Below, one piece after another: positions 54,843 through 64,000 of a stretch of 64,000 nt of DNA (the stretch's first letter is position 1; every line of letters starts with the position of its first letter). Source of the DNA: Macrocystis pyrifera (Eukaryota; Sar; Phaeophyceae; Laminariales; Laminariaceae); assembly GCA_031763025.1 (NCBI GenBank), contig JASSKH010000006.1:7809691-7873690 (forward strand), in the 5' to 3' direction. The notes beneath the pieces are model-generated. The model worked only from the letters and a program-made list of their open reading frames with translations. It had not been told where the DNA came from and searched no databases. The position numbers were made by a program, and so were the translations under genes.

Positions 54843-56627
54843 TATAATACTGGGGCCAGGCTGGGGCAGTTTTTTTCCTTCAATAATATACCAAATCTAT
54901 TGCATACACATACAATTTGATGCCCACCTCTCTATAGGGAAATGGAGTTGAGTTTTGATGCCCACTACCAAGCCACTATTACGAATTACTGTACGCGTAG
55001 TAAAATATTTTTTTCCAGGTCGTTCGATTCAAAATGTTATCGTCAACTACTTTTTTAGAACCACGTAATTTGAAGCCAGTACTCGTCCAACGCTCGGATC
55101 GACATGAACCAACCACAACCCTGCTATCGGAACCATTCCGTCACAAGCCTGTCACATTAGCGTCCGTTGCGTTTGATAATATTCTGATTATCACCTCCAA
55201 AGGAAGTAAACTGCAGTGTAGTGCTGATATCCTCCTTCACATATTAACAATGTTGTGGGCTTTTTGTCGAAGCCCTTTCCCACCCGACGTCGAGTCGAGC
55301 ACCACCGAGTCCCCCGTTAACCCCTTCGCGATACGTAGCATCCACCGAGATACGAGGTACCAGGTGCACTCATTGACAAGTATACCTCCATACGATAAAA
55401 TGGCATTGATCCCGTTCTCGATATTAATAATCGAGAACTACGAGTACTAGTTGGGTACGAGTATCCTGAGGCATTTCCCTTTCACCCGGCTGAAATATAC
55501 GTTCGACTTTGAAATAGTGACACGAACTCCATTTTTTAATCGAATGGTATTTACTTTTTGCATACAAACGCGGACCGGAACCCCTCGCCGAGCCCGGTGC
55601 TCGGAATCCCGCGGCACACGTTGAACCACGCCGCTTCTGCTTCTGCTGACGACGCATGCCGAGGTCTACCCCCAGCGGTTGCTGATGTCCTCTATCGTCT
55701 TGGCGGGCCGTTAGTCGAACTCTCAGCATTCCTCCTTCTGAAACGCTGCGAGTGCGACTACTACGAATGATATTTACACGGTAATCACATCCATAGCACC
55801 CATTTTGGATCTCAGCGGGGTGGACAGTATTTTCGTATAATACCCTTTGGGTGTAGCCAAGAGCGACTGGAACATGTACGGTACCAATGAGATATTCCTA
55901 CTTTTGATATACGTACCAGGTATTTAGACGCTGTTAATGCGACTGCTGCGAATGGTATACATACAGTGTTCATAGCATCTTTGGGTGAGTCTCAGGGGTG
56001 TGGAGCATACTCGCACCGTTCGGAAGTAGCCCTAGACCAAGTACTGATTTTCCTGGTACCGTTTGGCCGATGAAGCGGCAGACAAAAGGTGTGTCTGTTT
56101 AATGGCACTACGGTGCGCTACGTATGCGAGGAAGGTATTTTCGTTCTACTTCGAAATATGATACGACTATGCGCATCTCATCGAGTTGCTTTTTAACAAG
56201 TGGCGTCTGCAGTAGTACATTATTTTCCAAGTTATAGTCTACTACAACTACCCATCGACCTCGAGCATACCCAGCTACCCAGTGCACACATTAACTTCAC
56301 TTTGCATCAACCATCTTCATTCAAAAAAAAAGTCCCAGGCGGTCAGCGTTAGAGTTACTACCGTATACAGTTCACAGTATCGGGTACTGTATCGACAAAA
56401 AAACACGCCTACTGCTATAGGAAGCAGGCAGGAGTCACCCGCTCGCCTCCCTGGTTATACTTTCCATAAAACTCGCGTCGCAACCACCGGACTCGAACCC
56501 ACCGTATCTCAGACTTTCTATCTTTTATTCCTATTATTATCCTTGTCATCCGACAATGTGTAGCATACATTTTTCAAAGTGGATCCCTCACAAGCATTAT
56601 TACATCTGTGTTTAAATGCTATCCATG

Positions 56628-56699
56628 TGTGATAGGAGTGAAGTACTAATGGGCTATATATCGGCAAGAATAGCCCATGAGTACTTCACTCATATCACA
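56628..56699. mobile_element. Inverted LTR ends, copy 2
   Basis: Counterpart of 22,753-22,824, unchanged. Confidence 0.7.
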
Positions 56700-57345
56700 T
56701 TCCGCGGACCCCTGTTTCAGACGGTCATCGAACTAGGAATATCTCGAGTTTTCAGCTCACCCGTGTTTCTTCCATATTTGCCAAGTAGGGTCCAAGTAGC
56801 AATGTCGCCCCGGACGACCGCAGAGTTATCGGCCATACATAGTGATCCTGACAGGATCGATTTCTCCTGACCTGTGTCCAGCTTTTGGTCAGTTTCCTGG
56901 TCCCGATGGTTTCGTTTTCTCCTTTTCTTCTTTTCCTTTTTTTTTTGTTCGATGTCCCGCGTGCCCCTCTGCCCTCTGGCAAACGACACCACCTTTGATG
57001 TCGCCCCTGTTGGTCGAGTTGCACACGCTAGGGTTTCAGCCCGCGCTATCTACCACCTTGAATAGCACGCAATAGGCCGATCTGTTGTTCGTTGGGGGTG
57101 GGGGCGGCTATAATTGTTCCTATCGCCACCTGGCGTGGGCGAGGGCAGAGTCAGCCACGATCGAGCGGTGTTGACCGTAACCCTCATGTTCGCGGGGGAA
57201 TTGCTCGGCAAAGCCGAGGTACCGGGAGGGTCCACGCGGGGGCTTATACGCTGGGCGAGGAGACCCTGAGGTTCCCTATCTTCTAACGTGTGGAGGACAG
57301 GAGAACACTCGTTAGGGCATGCCACACCTGGGGTCCGTATCCACG

Positions 57346-57998
57346 CATGGTGTTTGGGTCTTATTACGAGGTGGGGGGGAATCTATAGCCTCATTTATTT
57401 TGTTTCGAATAGCCGCATCTTCGACCACCTTTTCCTGATCGGTTGGGATGAGCTTTGTAATTGTCCTTCAATCATCTTATGATCTGCATATACGGCTATT
57501 CAGGGTGGGCTAATGTGATATGAGTGAAGTATTCATGGGATATAGATTTAGATAACATAGCCTGCAGTATTATGGTCTCAGGACTACGGGAATGATCTAA
57601 ATAATGGATTATCCCGTCGGACATTTCGTTAGTAGAGAGTAACATTCTTTCAGGGGTGTATAGTCCGTTAGACGAGACTAATGTTCTTTAACGGAGATAG
57701 GACCACAAATTGACAAGTTCCTATATTATTAGTAGAAAAGTGATCGGTAGCCATAGGAAAATTCTGTGGGAGTATACTTCCGATAAGAGGAATTTAGGAG
57801 AGCTTGTGGCGTGTGGTGGGACGAGTATATCTGGGTGTCGAGTCCCTTCCCCCTACCTCTCACTTCTCTACCAGAGCACCTCTTCAGCTCTCGCCATCAA
57901 TAAAGAAGATCTAAATAAGAGGAAACGAAGCACTGCTTCCCAGCTGCCAGATACACCTGCGTCCCTTACCCTTACCCTACCTCGGCCATCTCTTCACA
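57346..57998 (+). mobile_element. Internal part plus LTR, copy 2
   Basis: Counterpart of 23,473-24,125; LTR 57,514-57,998. Confidence 0.7.
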
Positions 57999-58047
57999 CA
58001 TACCTAAATATACAACATGGCTGACGGCCTTCAGCCTTTTAGATTTA

Positions 58048-58272
58048 TTGGCGTGGTCTACCATTTTTTTGTGTTGTCGTATAACGGTGAATTTTAACCC
58101 ATACTATATCTCCAATGTTATTATGCACGGATGCCTGTATGCCGGATTATCAAGAGTTCGGTGTTCTGAAAGCATCGTAATTTTAGCTACCGAGAAGAGG
58201 ATTTGTCCCTTTGAATATAAGCTTTCTGCTTGGGTTGTCAACGTCGTTTACTCTCATTTGATACCGGGATAA
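58048..58272 (+). pseudogene. Helicase C-terminus remnant, copy 2
   Basis: Counterpart of 24,175-24,399, with the CLYAGLSRVR motif unchanged. Confidence 0.45.
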
Positions 58273-59474
58273 AGCTGACAGCCTTGGTCAGGAGGGTGGC
58301 ACCCGCCTTAGTCAGGGTAGATTAGAGGAGCCAGGTTTATTACTCCAAGTCTTAGTTTCTTCTGGGGGGGAGAGAAGTAGAAGTGAGTGCCTAATGATAT
58401 TAAATAGTACTAGTATTTGAGAACAGCATTATCAAAACAACACATGGATGTGGACAGCGGGATTTCGGTAGATGCTTCTAAGGGAGTGCTCAAGGAGGGA
58501 ATTGGTCGTTTTGTGGTGGGTGAGATGGAGGGATGTTGGTTGTGGCAGTCTTCGTGTGTGTCACATCGGTTTTGATTTGTCGTATGATACTGCTGCGCTT
58601 TTGTTCTGGAGAGTTCTTCGCTTTCTGTTCCTCAGTCTTTTTTGGAACAACACTACACATTGTCGGATGGCAAGCATAAACATGAGTAAGATATTTACAT
58701 TCACCATTTCCGAATCCTTGCCTCTCCGTCGTCCTTAGACCCGACCTGCGTTCAGCATTTCGAAATCCCCCCCTCTCGTGCGTCCTGGAGAATGCGACTC
58801 TTTCCGGCTCGTGTGCTTACCATACGTGCCCGGGGATCTGCAGATCAGACATTTCGTACGTAATTACTTATCTCGTACCGTAAGTTATTGTGCTGTTGCG
58901 CATTGCGCAAGTGCTGCACATGTGCTGCATTTCCGTCATTTCTTCAGCCAACTACTCTTCACATGAACAAACACCTACCGAGTACGTAGGATTCAATAAA
59001 TCTGAGCGTCAGCGAGAGTTGTTTTCGATTAGAGCAGCAGTACGTGGCGATAGACGGAGAATGAACAAACGACTGCCGAGGGCCTAGAATTATATACTTT
59101 TGAGCAGCGGTGAGAGTTGTTTTCCATCAGAGTAGGACGTAGCACTAGGCTGAGAATAGAAGAACTGTCATGTTTCCGTAATGCTGCCGCAGAGAAGACC
59201 TGCCGTAATTACTTAACCTTTCTTTCTGTCTCGTAATTTCCATAATTTGTGCTATACGCACATACATCTGTTTTTAATAACACGCGCAAACGCCAACATG
59301 TTTTTCTTTAGTTCGAAAGTGCTGACACCACCTCGTAGGCATTCCATCTCGTACCACTGCATTTCCGTATTTTCCGTAATTACGTATGTGTACCCATGAA
59401 GTGCAGCAGTAGCATGAAGAGTTCTACATGCAGCAGTAGTAAGTATTAATAGTAGATGGTCTTCTTCCTCACTA

Positions 59475-59671
59475 CTGTTTCAACCCTTGCACGCCTCTGT
59501 CTTATAAGCTTGATCCGGGGTGGTCGTAGAGGAAGCTCTTCTCCTCCCTCCCCACAATAAGCATGTCTTGTGCTGTGTGGTAATTTCTGCTGCAGCAAAT
59601 AAAACGGTACATCGACTGGGTGGTGTGTTCTTGTGAGGGCTTGATCCGAGGGACCAATAACCAAAGATCTG
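59475..59671 (-). repeat. CCCCGGATCAAG family member A, copy 2
   Basis: Counterpart of 25,594-25,790. Confidence 0.6.
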
Positions 59672-59693
59672 TTTTTCAGGAGTTGGTTGTGGG

Positions 59694-59972
59694 TCAGGGG
59701 CGTATCAATCCTTCATTTTGAACGAATGTGATTTCTTCCAGATGATGCAGCGTTGTTTTCGTTGTTTTGTTTCCAGGGTAAAATCTTTTTGGCGTACCAC
59801 ATCGCTGAAATTCTCCAACTAGCTGACCATATTTTTTCTTTGGCGTAACGGGGATACCTTTTTCATGTAAACCGATCACATATGCCCGTTTTTGTCGTGA
59901 AGTTTGTTTGTGATTGGACTTCTGAGCAACAGTGAGATGACTACTGTTATTACTTTTAATATTAACAATCAA
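59694..59972 (-). pseudogene. Possible helix-turn-helix fragment, copy 2
   Basis: A 92-codon minus frame containing KQTSRQKRAYVIGLHEKG, longer than in copy 1 because of two extra T. It resembles the start of a Tc1-type transposase DNA-binding domain only loosely. Confidence 0.25.
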
Positions 59973-60107
59973 CTACCGAGTACGTACGTAGGACTAGATA
60001 CTTCTGAGCAACAGTGAGAGTTATTAAAATTACAGCAGTACGTTGCAAAAAGCATTAGGATGAGAATGAAATAACTATCATTTCGATAGACTACTGAAGT
60101 GCAACAA

Positions 60108-60243
60108 CCCTTTCAAGCCTCTGCCTTATAACCTAGATTCGGGGTGGTCGTAGAACAAGCTCTTCTCCTCCTTCCCCACTATCGATTTCGCTGAGTTCGT
60201 GTTGTGCACAATGAGGACGTTCTTGTCATGTCCTGCGACATCG
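60108..60243 (-). repeat. CCCCGGATCAAG family member B, copy 2
   Basis: Counterpart of 26,215-26,350. Confidence 0.6.
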
Positions 60244-60267
60244 CCAAACGGCTAAATATTAATATTA

Positions 60268-60366
60268 CGGGGGACCCTAGTAAATAGGACCAAATATTGT
60301 TAGTATGAATAGGGGAGTATATAGTTTTTTGTGTATGCCCTAGGTCCTATTTACTATGGACCCCCG
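60268..60366. mobile_element. Complete CGGGGGACC MITE, copy 2
   Basis: Counterpart of 26,383-26,482, flanked by TA at 60,266-60,267 and 60,367-60,368. Confidence 0.75.
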
Positions 60367-60575
60367 TATATCGAACATATTTTCACAGCAGTAGACTATA
60401 CCAGATAGAATACAAGGTGAAACACTCTTTTGTTTACCTTGGAGAGAGAGAATATTTTTTTGTATCCCCTCCCTGCATTCTGCACTCCAGCTTAACATTT
60501 GTTTTCCCGATCTTTCGCACAACCTATTATTTATGTTTACCCTAATTTTTTTGCTCCCTTCCGGGAGGCGTCGTA

Positions 60576-60775
60576 TGTAACCTTGATCCGGGGTCGGTCA
60601 TAGAGCAGGTTCTCCCCCCGCCTCCCCGCTGTTGTGAAGTATAGTATAAAAAGGAAACTGCCTGTTGTGCACTACTACTTGCTTGAGCGATCCCTGTCAT
60701 GAAAAGTCTTGGTGCTGTGCAGTACAGCAGCAGACACACTGGCTGGTGTGTTGTTCCTTTGATGTCCCTGCTTGT
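60576..60775 (-). repeat. CCCCGGATCAAG family member C
   Basis: CCTTGATCCGGGG, 'gttctccccccgcc', 'ttgtgcac', TGCTGTGCAGTA, GCAGCA and 'ctggctggtgtgtt' are in the same order as in member A. It forms the left end of the copy 2-specific block. Confidence 0.6.
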
Positions 60776-61305
60776 TATGTTTTGGGGGGAGATTGACTCC
60801 TTTAGTACTACTGCAGTCACGTGTTGAGGACAAACCACATGAATTCCTATTTTGGGGACAAACCACATGAAATTAGAGTGGTTTATCCCCAAAAACGCAC
60901 AATAGAAGCACCGGAGTATTTCGTGTGTTTTGTTGTGTGTTTTTTTCATTGGGTTTGTTGATGCTTTGTCTCAAATTCGTCATATTCGCTTAACGGGTGA
61001 GGGTTGCTTCGTTCGATGCTCAAATACTCATCAGATTGGGTGACACGACCGTTGTTGTAGCCCGCCCGCCTACGCCCGCTTATTTTTTCTGGAGTTTTCG
61101 TTGTCCGTGTTTGTGTCCGACGAAATGACTGTGTTTTGAACCAGGGTTTCTCTTTTTGGTGTTATTGCTGAAGAGCGATGTTTGTTGGGTTTGGGGACAA
61201 TGGGAAACTATAGTTTTTCTGTTTACTTTCGCTTTACAACCTGAGTGCGTATAGATGCTTTCTGCATTACCTGTCGTGCCACAGAGCATAGATTAGTCTG
61301 TTTTA

Positions 61306-61545
61306 CCTGCCGTGGGTTGTATGGGACGAGAAAATAGCACACCCCCCCTCGAACGGTATATTACATCTTTGCTTTGGCTTTCTTCGATTCGTCGCAGGGG
61401 GACGTAGATAGATTCTCGGATAGCGTAGATTTATTCTCCCGTATCTGTCCTGGGCTGTACGGGACAAGAGAGTATATTACTTTTCTCACCAACGGTATAT
61501 TATGCATTATCATGGCATTGGCTTTTTTCATTCGTATCAGGCGAG
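61306..61545. repeat. Two diverged direct units of about 95 bp
   Basis: Units of the form TGGGYTGTAYGGGACRAGA, then AACGGTATATTA and 'ggcatt/ctttggctt', at about 61,306-61,399 and 61,447-61,545. Confidence 0.55.
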
Positions 61546-62010
61546 GATTCTCAGTTGCCGATCGTACGAGTCTCGCTTTGGTACACTGGTGTGTTTTGTG
61601 GGGGCAGAGATTTTTGGCATGACCCGAGGGTGGTGTGCGGCAGAAATTAGGGAAGAAAACCTTTTTTTTTTCGTGCTTTTGTCATTGCCTACGGGAACAT
61701 TCAAAATGCGTCAGGGACCATTAAATCTGAAACAGGAGGACATATTTTTCGAACAGTTTGTATCATCTCATCCTAAACGGACCCTTGGCATGGTAAACTG
61801 CCGTTTGCAGCAGATTAGCTGTCCGTTGCGTGCGGGGATTGGCTTGGTCGGCGGCCGGTCACTTTCGATGTCACGGGCCTTCTTTACATCATGCTTTACG
61901 TCAGGGATCAACAGTAGAACCTGTTTTTACTGGACTTATTTCGAGCATAGATCGTTGCGTCTGCATCAACGGTTCCTTGGCATCGTAAACTGACGACGTG
62001 CCTTAGCCGT

Positions 62011-62186
62011 TAACTGTGGGTTGCCTGCGGGTCTTAGCGCGGGCCTTAGCGTTGCCTGTGGGCCTTAGCTTCGTCGGAGGCCCCTTGAAGGCCTCTCTTA
62101 ACTGTGGGTTGCCTGCGGGTCTTAGCGCGGGCCTTAGCGTTGCCTGCGGGCCTGAGCTTCGTCGGAGGCCCTTTGAAGGACTCTCG
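62011..62186. repeat. Two tandem 88 bp units
   Basis: Nearly identical units starting TAACTGTGGGTTGCCTGCGG at 62,011 and 62,099, each with internal CCTTAGC repeats. Confidence 0.9.
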
Positions 62187-63078
62187 ACGAAGCACCCTTG
62201 TAATAATAATAATGAAATGGCGCATGTACTACAGGGACCTACACACACGCGTCCTACTGTAGTAAACTAGCTGCTTCATCGTGGCCCCGCCGCCATGGGG
62301 GTGGGGGGGGCACATCTTCCCCAGTACATTATTATTATTTGCTTGCCTTCCGACAATATAGCGTAGATGCCGTTCCTACATAAACCGAATATCCTTCCGT
62401 AAATCAGTAGTATCTCTCATACACTTCTCTGCCAGTCGTTTCCCAATTTCCATTCCCCACATCATTTCATTTTAGCTACCGGTATAGTATGTCCTATTCC
62501 TCATCATCATATTATCCTTTTTCGCGATGAGGGAGAAAAACACGCAATCATATCACTGCTGTGGCGGCCAATTGTCAAGGTTCGCTTCATTGGCTTTTCA
62601 GCCGCATGAACATTGTACCGTACTGGTAGTTCATAGTGTATACCTGGTACATGGTATATATGTAATGTCATAGCAGTAGTAGTACGTATATGCTGGTCGC
62701 GCAGTGCTATGTATGTACTACTGCTGTTTGTAGCGCGCAAGTGTGTATAGGGGTAAACGACCGATCGATTGCCCAGCCCAGGGTAATCCTTATAACACAA
62801 CGTAGATAATCATATGACATACCAGGTATAGTAGTATTAATATACCTGTACGAAGTGATGCACGCATATATGAATAGGAAAACCTTGACAACCGGCGAAG
62901 ATGTGGACACGTTTTTACGTGTTTCACCTTGATTTTTGTTTTTTTTTTGCACACTTTTTTTTTTTTTTTTTTAATCACACTTTTCGAAAAAGTTATTGGG
63001 CGGCAGTCGGGGGATGTGAAACGGCAAAAAAACAGTCGAATACTACCGCTTTAAAAAAAACATGAACAGCCCGAACGC
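62187..63078. other. No gene seen
   Basis: AT-rich with short frames, T/A homopolymers at 62,937-62,982 and TACCWGGTA motifs at 62,641-62,649 and 62,820-62,828. Confidence 0.55.
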
Positions 63079-63183
63079 CATGCACCGATACTAGGGCTGC
63101 TGCTGTTGCCTACCCGTTTGGGGCCGCTACCGACATAGCAGTGCATGCACCGATAGTAGGGCTGCTGCTGTTGCCTACCCGTT
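63079..63183. repeat. Direct repeat of about 40 bp
   Basis: CATGCACCGATA.TAGGGCTG through TACCCGTT occurs at 63,079-63,118 and 63,144-63,183, 65 bases apart. Confidence 0.9.
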
Positions 63184-63752
63184 ATAGGATTGTTGGATTA
63201 GACTGACACTTCGAACTCCGGGCATCTACCACCACACAGCTGTCACAGCCGGCCCATCACTGCAACGACGAGACGTACTATGCAGGAGCCCCGGGAGCTA
63301 CCCGGAAACGACCAGCGGCTAGAGTGAGACAAACACGCGCCCCTCTCTTACCTTTTTTGTCTGCGCGTCGCGCGTACCGCGTACCTGTGTTACAAGTGGT
63401 CGTCTCATCGCAAAGCACGCCGTGCTTTTCGTCATAATACGGTGTTTTTCCGTGCAAGGCGTGCATCGATTGCATATACGACGCGGGTTTTTTATCTGCC
63501 CCTCGCCCCTTCGCCGCGTGGGTGCAGCGGTCTACATCATGCGCAGCAGTAGTATTGCAGTTTTTCTCACACAACCTAACCGTGCGTATGCGAAGTATAT
63601 CTGGGCGCTCTCAGTTTTTCCCCCAGCCTGCCCAACCTCCCTACAATGCCCCACCCCACGCTCTGCCCTGCCCTTCTGTGCCCTCCTTCTGTTTCTTCAC
63701 TCCAACGTTCTTGGTGCGCCACGGGCCCTTCCTGTACAGGCATCAAGTTTTA
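63184..63752. other. No confident gene
   Basis: Overlapping frames of 120 (plus, 63,422-63,784) and 98 codons (minus, 63,278-63,574). Neither is recognised, and the plus frame crosses the end of the copy 2-specific block. Confidence 0.45.
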
Positions 63753-64000
63753 GAGGTGAGTGGTCTACCCTTAGAGTAATATAGAGTCCTCAGGCTGCAG
63801 CTTCCAAAGGCGAGAGTCTGCACTTGGCGCGGCGCGATGGACTACAGCTGTACACCGATTTGTTTCGAAATTAAAAACCCCCAAACCTGCACCTGGTACG
63901 TATGTGGGTGTCATATTGTAGGTACTGCTTGCTGCAATATAATACCAGATGCATACCAACACGTACGCACTGCTGTGACTACAAGAACAACAGCAGTCCT
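63753..64000. repeat. Large direct duplication, copy 2 resumed
   Basis: This matches 26,690-26,941 after the 3.18 kb copy 2-specific block. It includes a four-base difference next to the motif ACCAGAT. It shows that homology continues past the insertion and runs off the window end. Confidence 0.95.

Larger units (their letters stand above)
34200..60575. repeat. Large direct duplication, copy 2 (main block)
   Basis: Second copy of 1-26,689 in the same orientation. To convert a copy 1 coordinate, add about 34,199 near the start, 34,187 at 3-5 kb, 34,198 at 7 kb, 34,217 at 8-10 kb, 34,224 at 11 kb, 34,218 at 12.5-14 kb, 34,203 at 15 kb, 34,200 at 16 kb, 34,203 at 17.5 kb, 34,209 at 18.1 kb, and 33,873 to 33,881 beyond 20.6 kb. 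Stretches without a listed copy 2 entry hold the same content as copy 1. The level of difference fits either a recent segmental duplication or two alleles of a heterozygous genome. Confidence 0.97.
60576..63752. other. 3.18 kb block present only in copy 2
   Basis: Relative to copy 1 (join at 26,688-26,690) this block is extra, and TA stands at both edges (60,574-60,575 and 63,751-63,752). It is not a single recognisable element: no long terminal inverted repeats, reverse transcriptase or transposase were seen. It contains repeat member C, several short direct repeats and unrecognised frames, the longest being 163 codons on plus (61,502-61,993) and 135 on minus (60,542-60,949). It may be an insertion in copy 2 or a deletion in copy 1. 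Confidence 0.85.

Noticed and set aside
60576..63752. Copy 2-specific block as an intact Tc1/mariner transposon
   Set aside because: TA flanks fit, but no terminal inverted repeats longer than a few bases and no DDE/D transposase frame could be seen.
1..64000. Prokaryotic or viral genome segment
   Set aside because: Coding density is very low, splice-like sites and retroelements are present, and no capsid, polymerase or bacterial operon structure was found.

Overview
This is a gene-poor, repeat-dominated piece of a eukaryotic nuclear genome. No operons, ribosome-binding sites, rRNA genes or convincing tRNA genes were seen. The evidence for a eukaryote is GT-AG splice-site-like sequence at candidate exons, a zinc-finger plus bromodomain chromatin protein, LTR and SINE-like and MITE-like elements, long A-tails, and many micro- and minisatellites (CAG/CTG, TACTGCTG, GGA). 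The style fits a brown alga or another stramenopile-like alga, but that lineage is a guess from genome texture only.

The dominant structure is a very large direct duplication. Bases 1 to about 26,940 (copy 1) recur at 34,200-60,575 and again from 63,753 to the window end (copy 2), at roughly 1-2% substitution by eye plus many small indels. Copy 2 carries a 3.18 kb block (60,576-63,752) missing from copy 1. Copy 1 carries about 340 bp of SINE-like sequence (19,349-19,690) missing from copy 2. The segment 26,941-34,199 is seen only once, because the window ends before its possible second copy. The layout is either a tandem array of units of about 34-37 kb or two haplotypes placed end to end by an assembler.

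Inside the duplicated unit, in order: a small LTR-LTR element (1,500-2,673); a TCCCG-rich low-copy repeat (3.7-5.2 kb); a possible minus-strand terminal exon with short tandem repeats (6.8-7.35 kb); several tandem or dispersed repeat families (7.57-10.99 kb), including a hairpin minisatellite; a 245-codon minus-strand frame broken in copy 2 (10.85-11.59 kb); a poly-G-headed repeat family (13.3-15.3 kb); SINE-like elements, two MITE families and an inverted-repeat element (15.6-20.97 kb); a second LTR fragment followed by a helicase remnant (23.6-24.4 kb); and more dispersed repeats (25.6-26.5 kb).

The single-copy segment holds the best gene of the window, an NLS-zinc finger-bromodomain protein (32,833-33,825) that ends in a GGA-rich tract. 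It also holds two paralogous proline-rich exon-like segments, a 101 bp triplication and an inverted member of the poly-G-headed family.

The most interesting signal is a very short motif, TACCWGGTA, present at least 22 times where about 0.5 would be expected by chance. At several sites, comparison of the two copies or of paralogous repeats shows a bare TA in one and TA-CCWGG-TA in the other. One further site shows TA versus TA-CGACG-TA. These look like excision footprints of TA-targeting DNA transposons with five-base staggered ends, and the duplication is a natural record of them.
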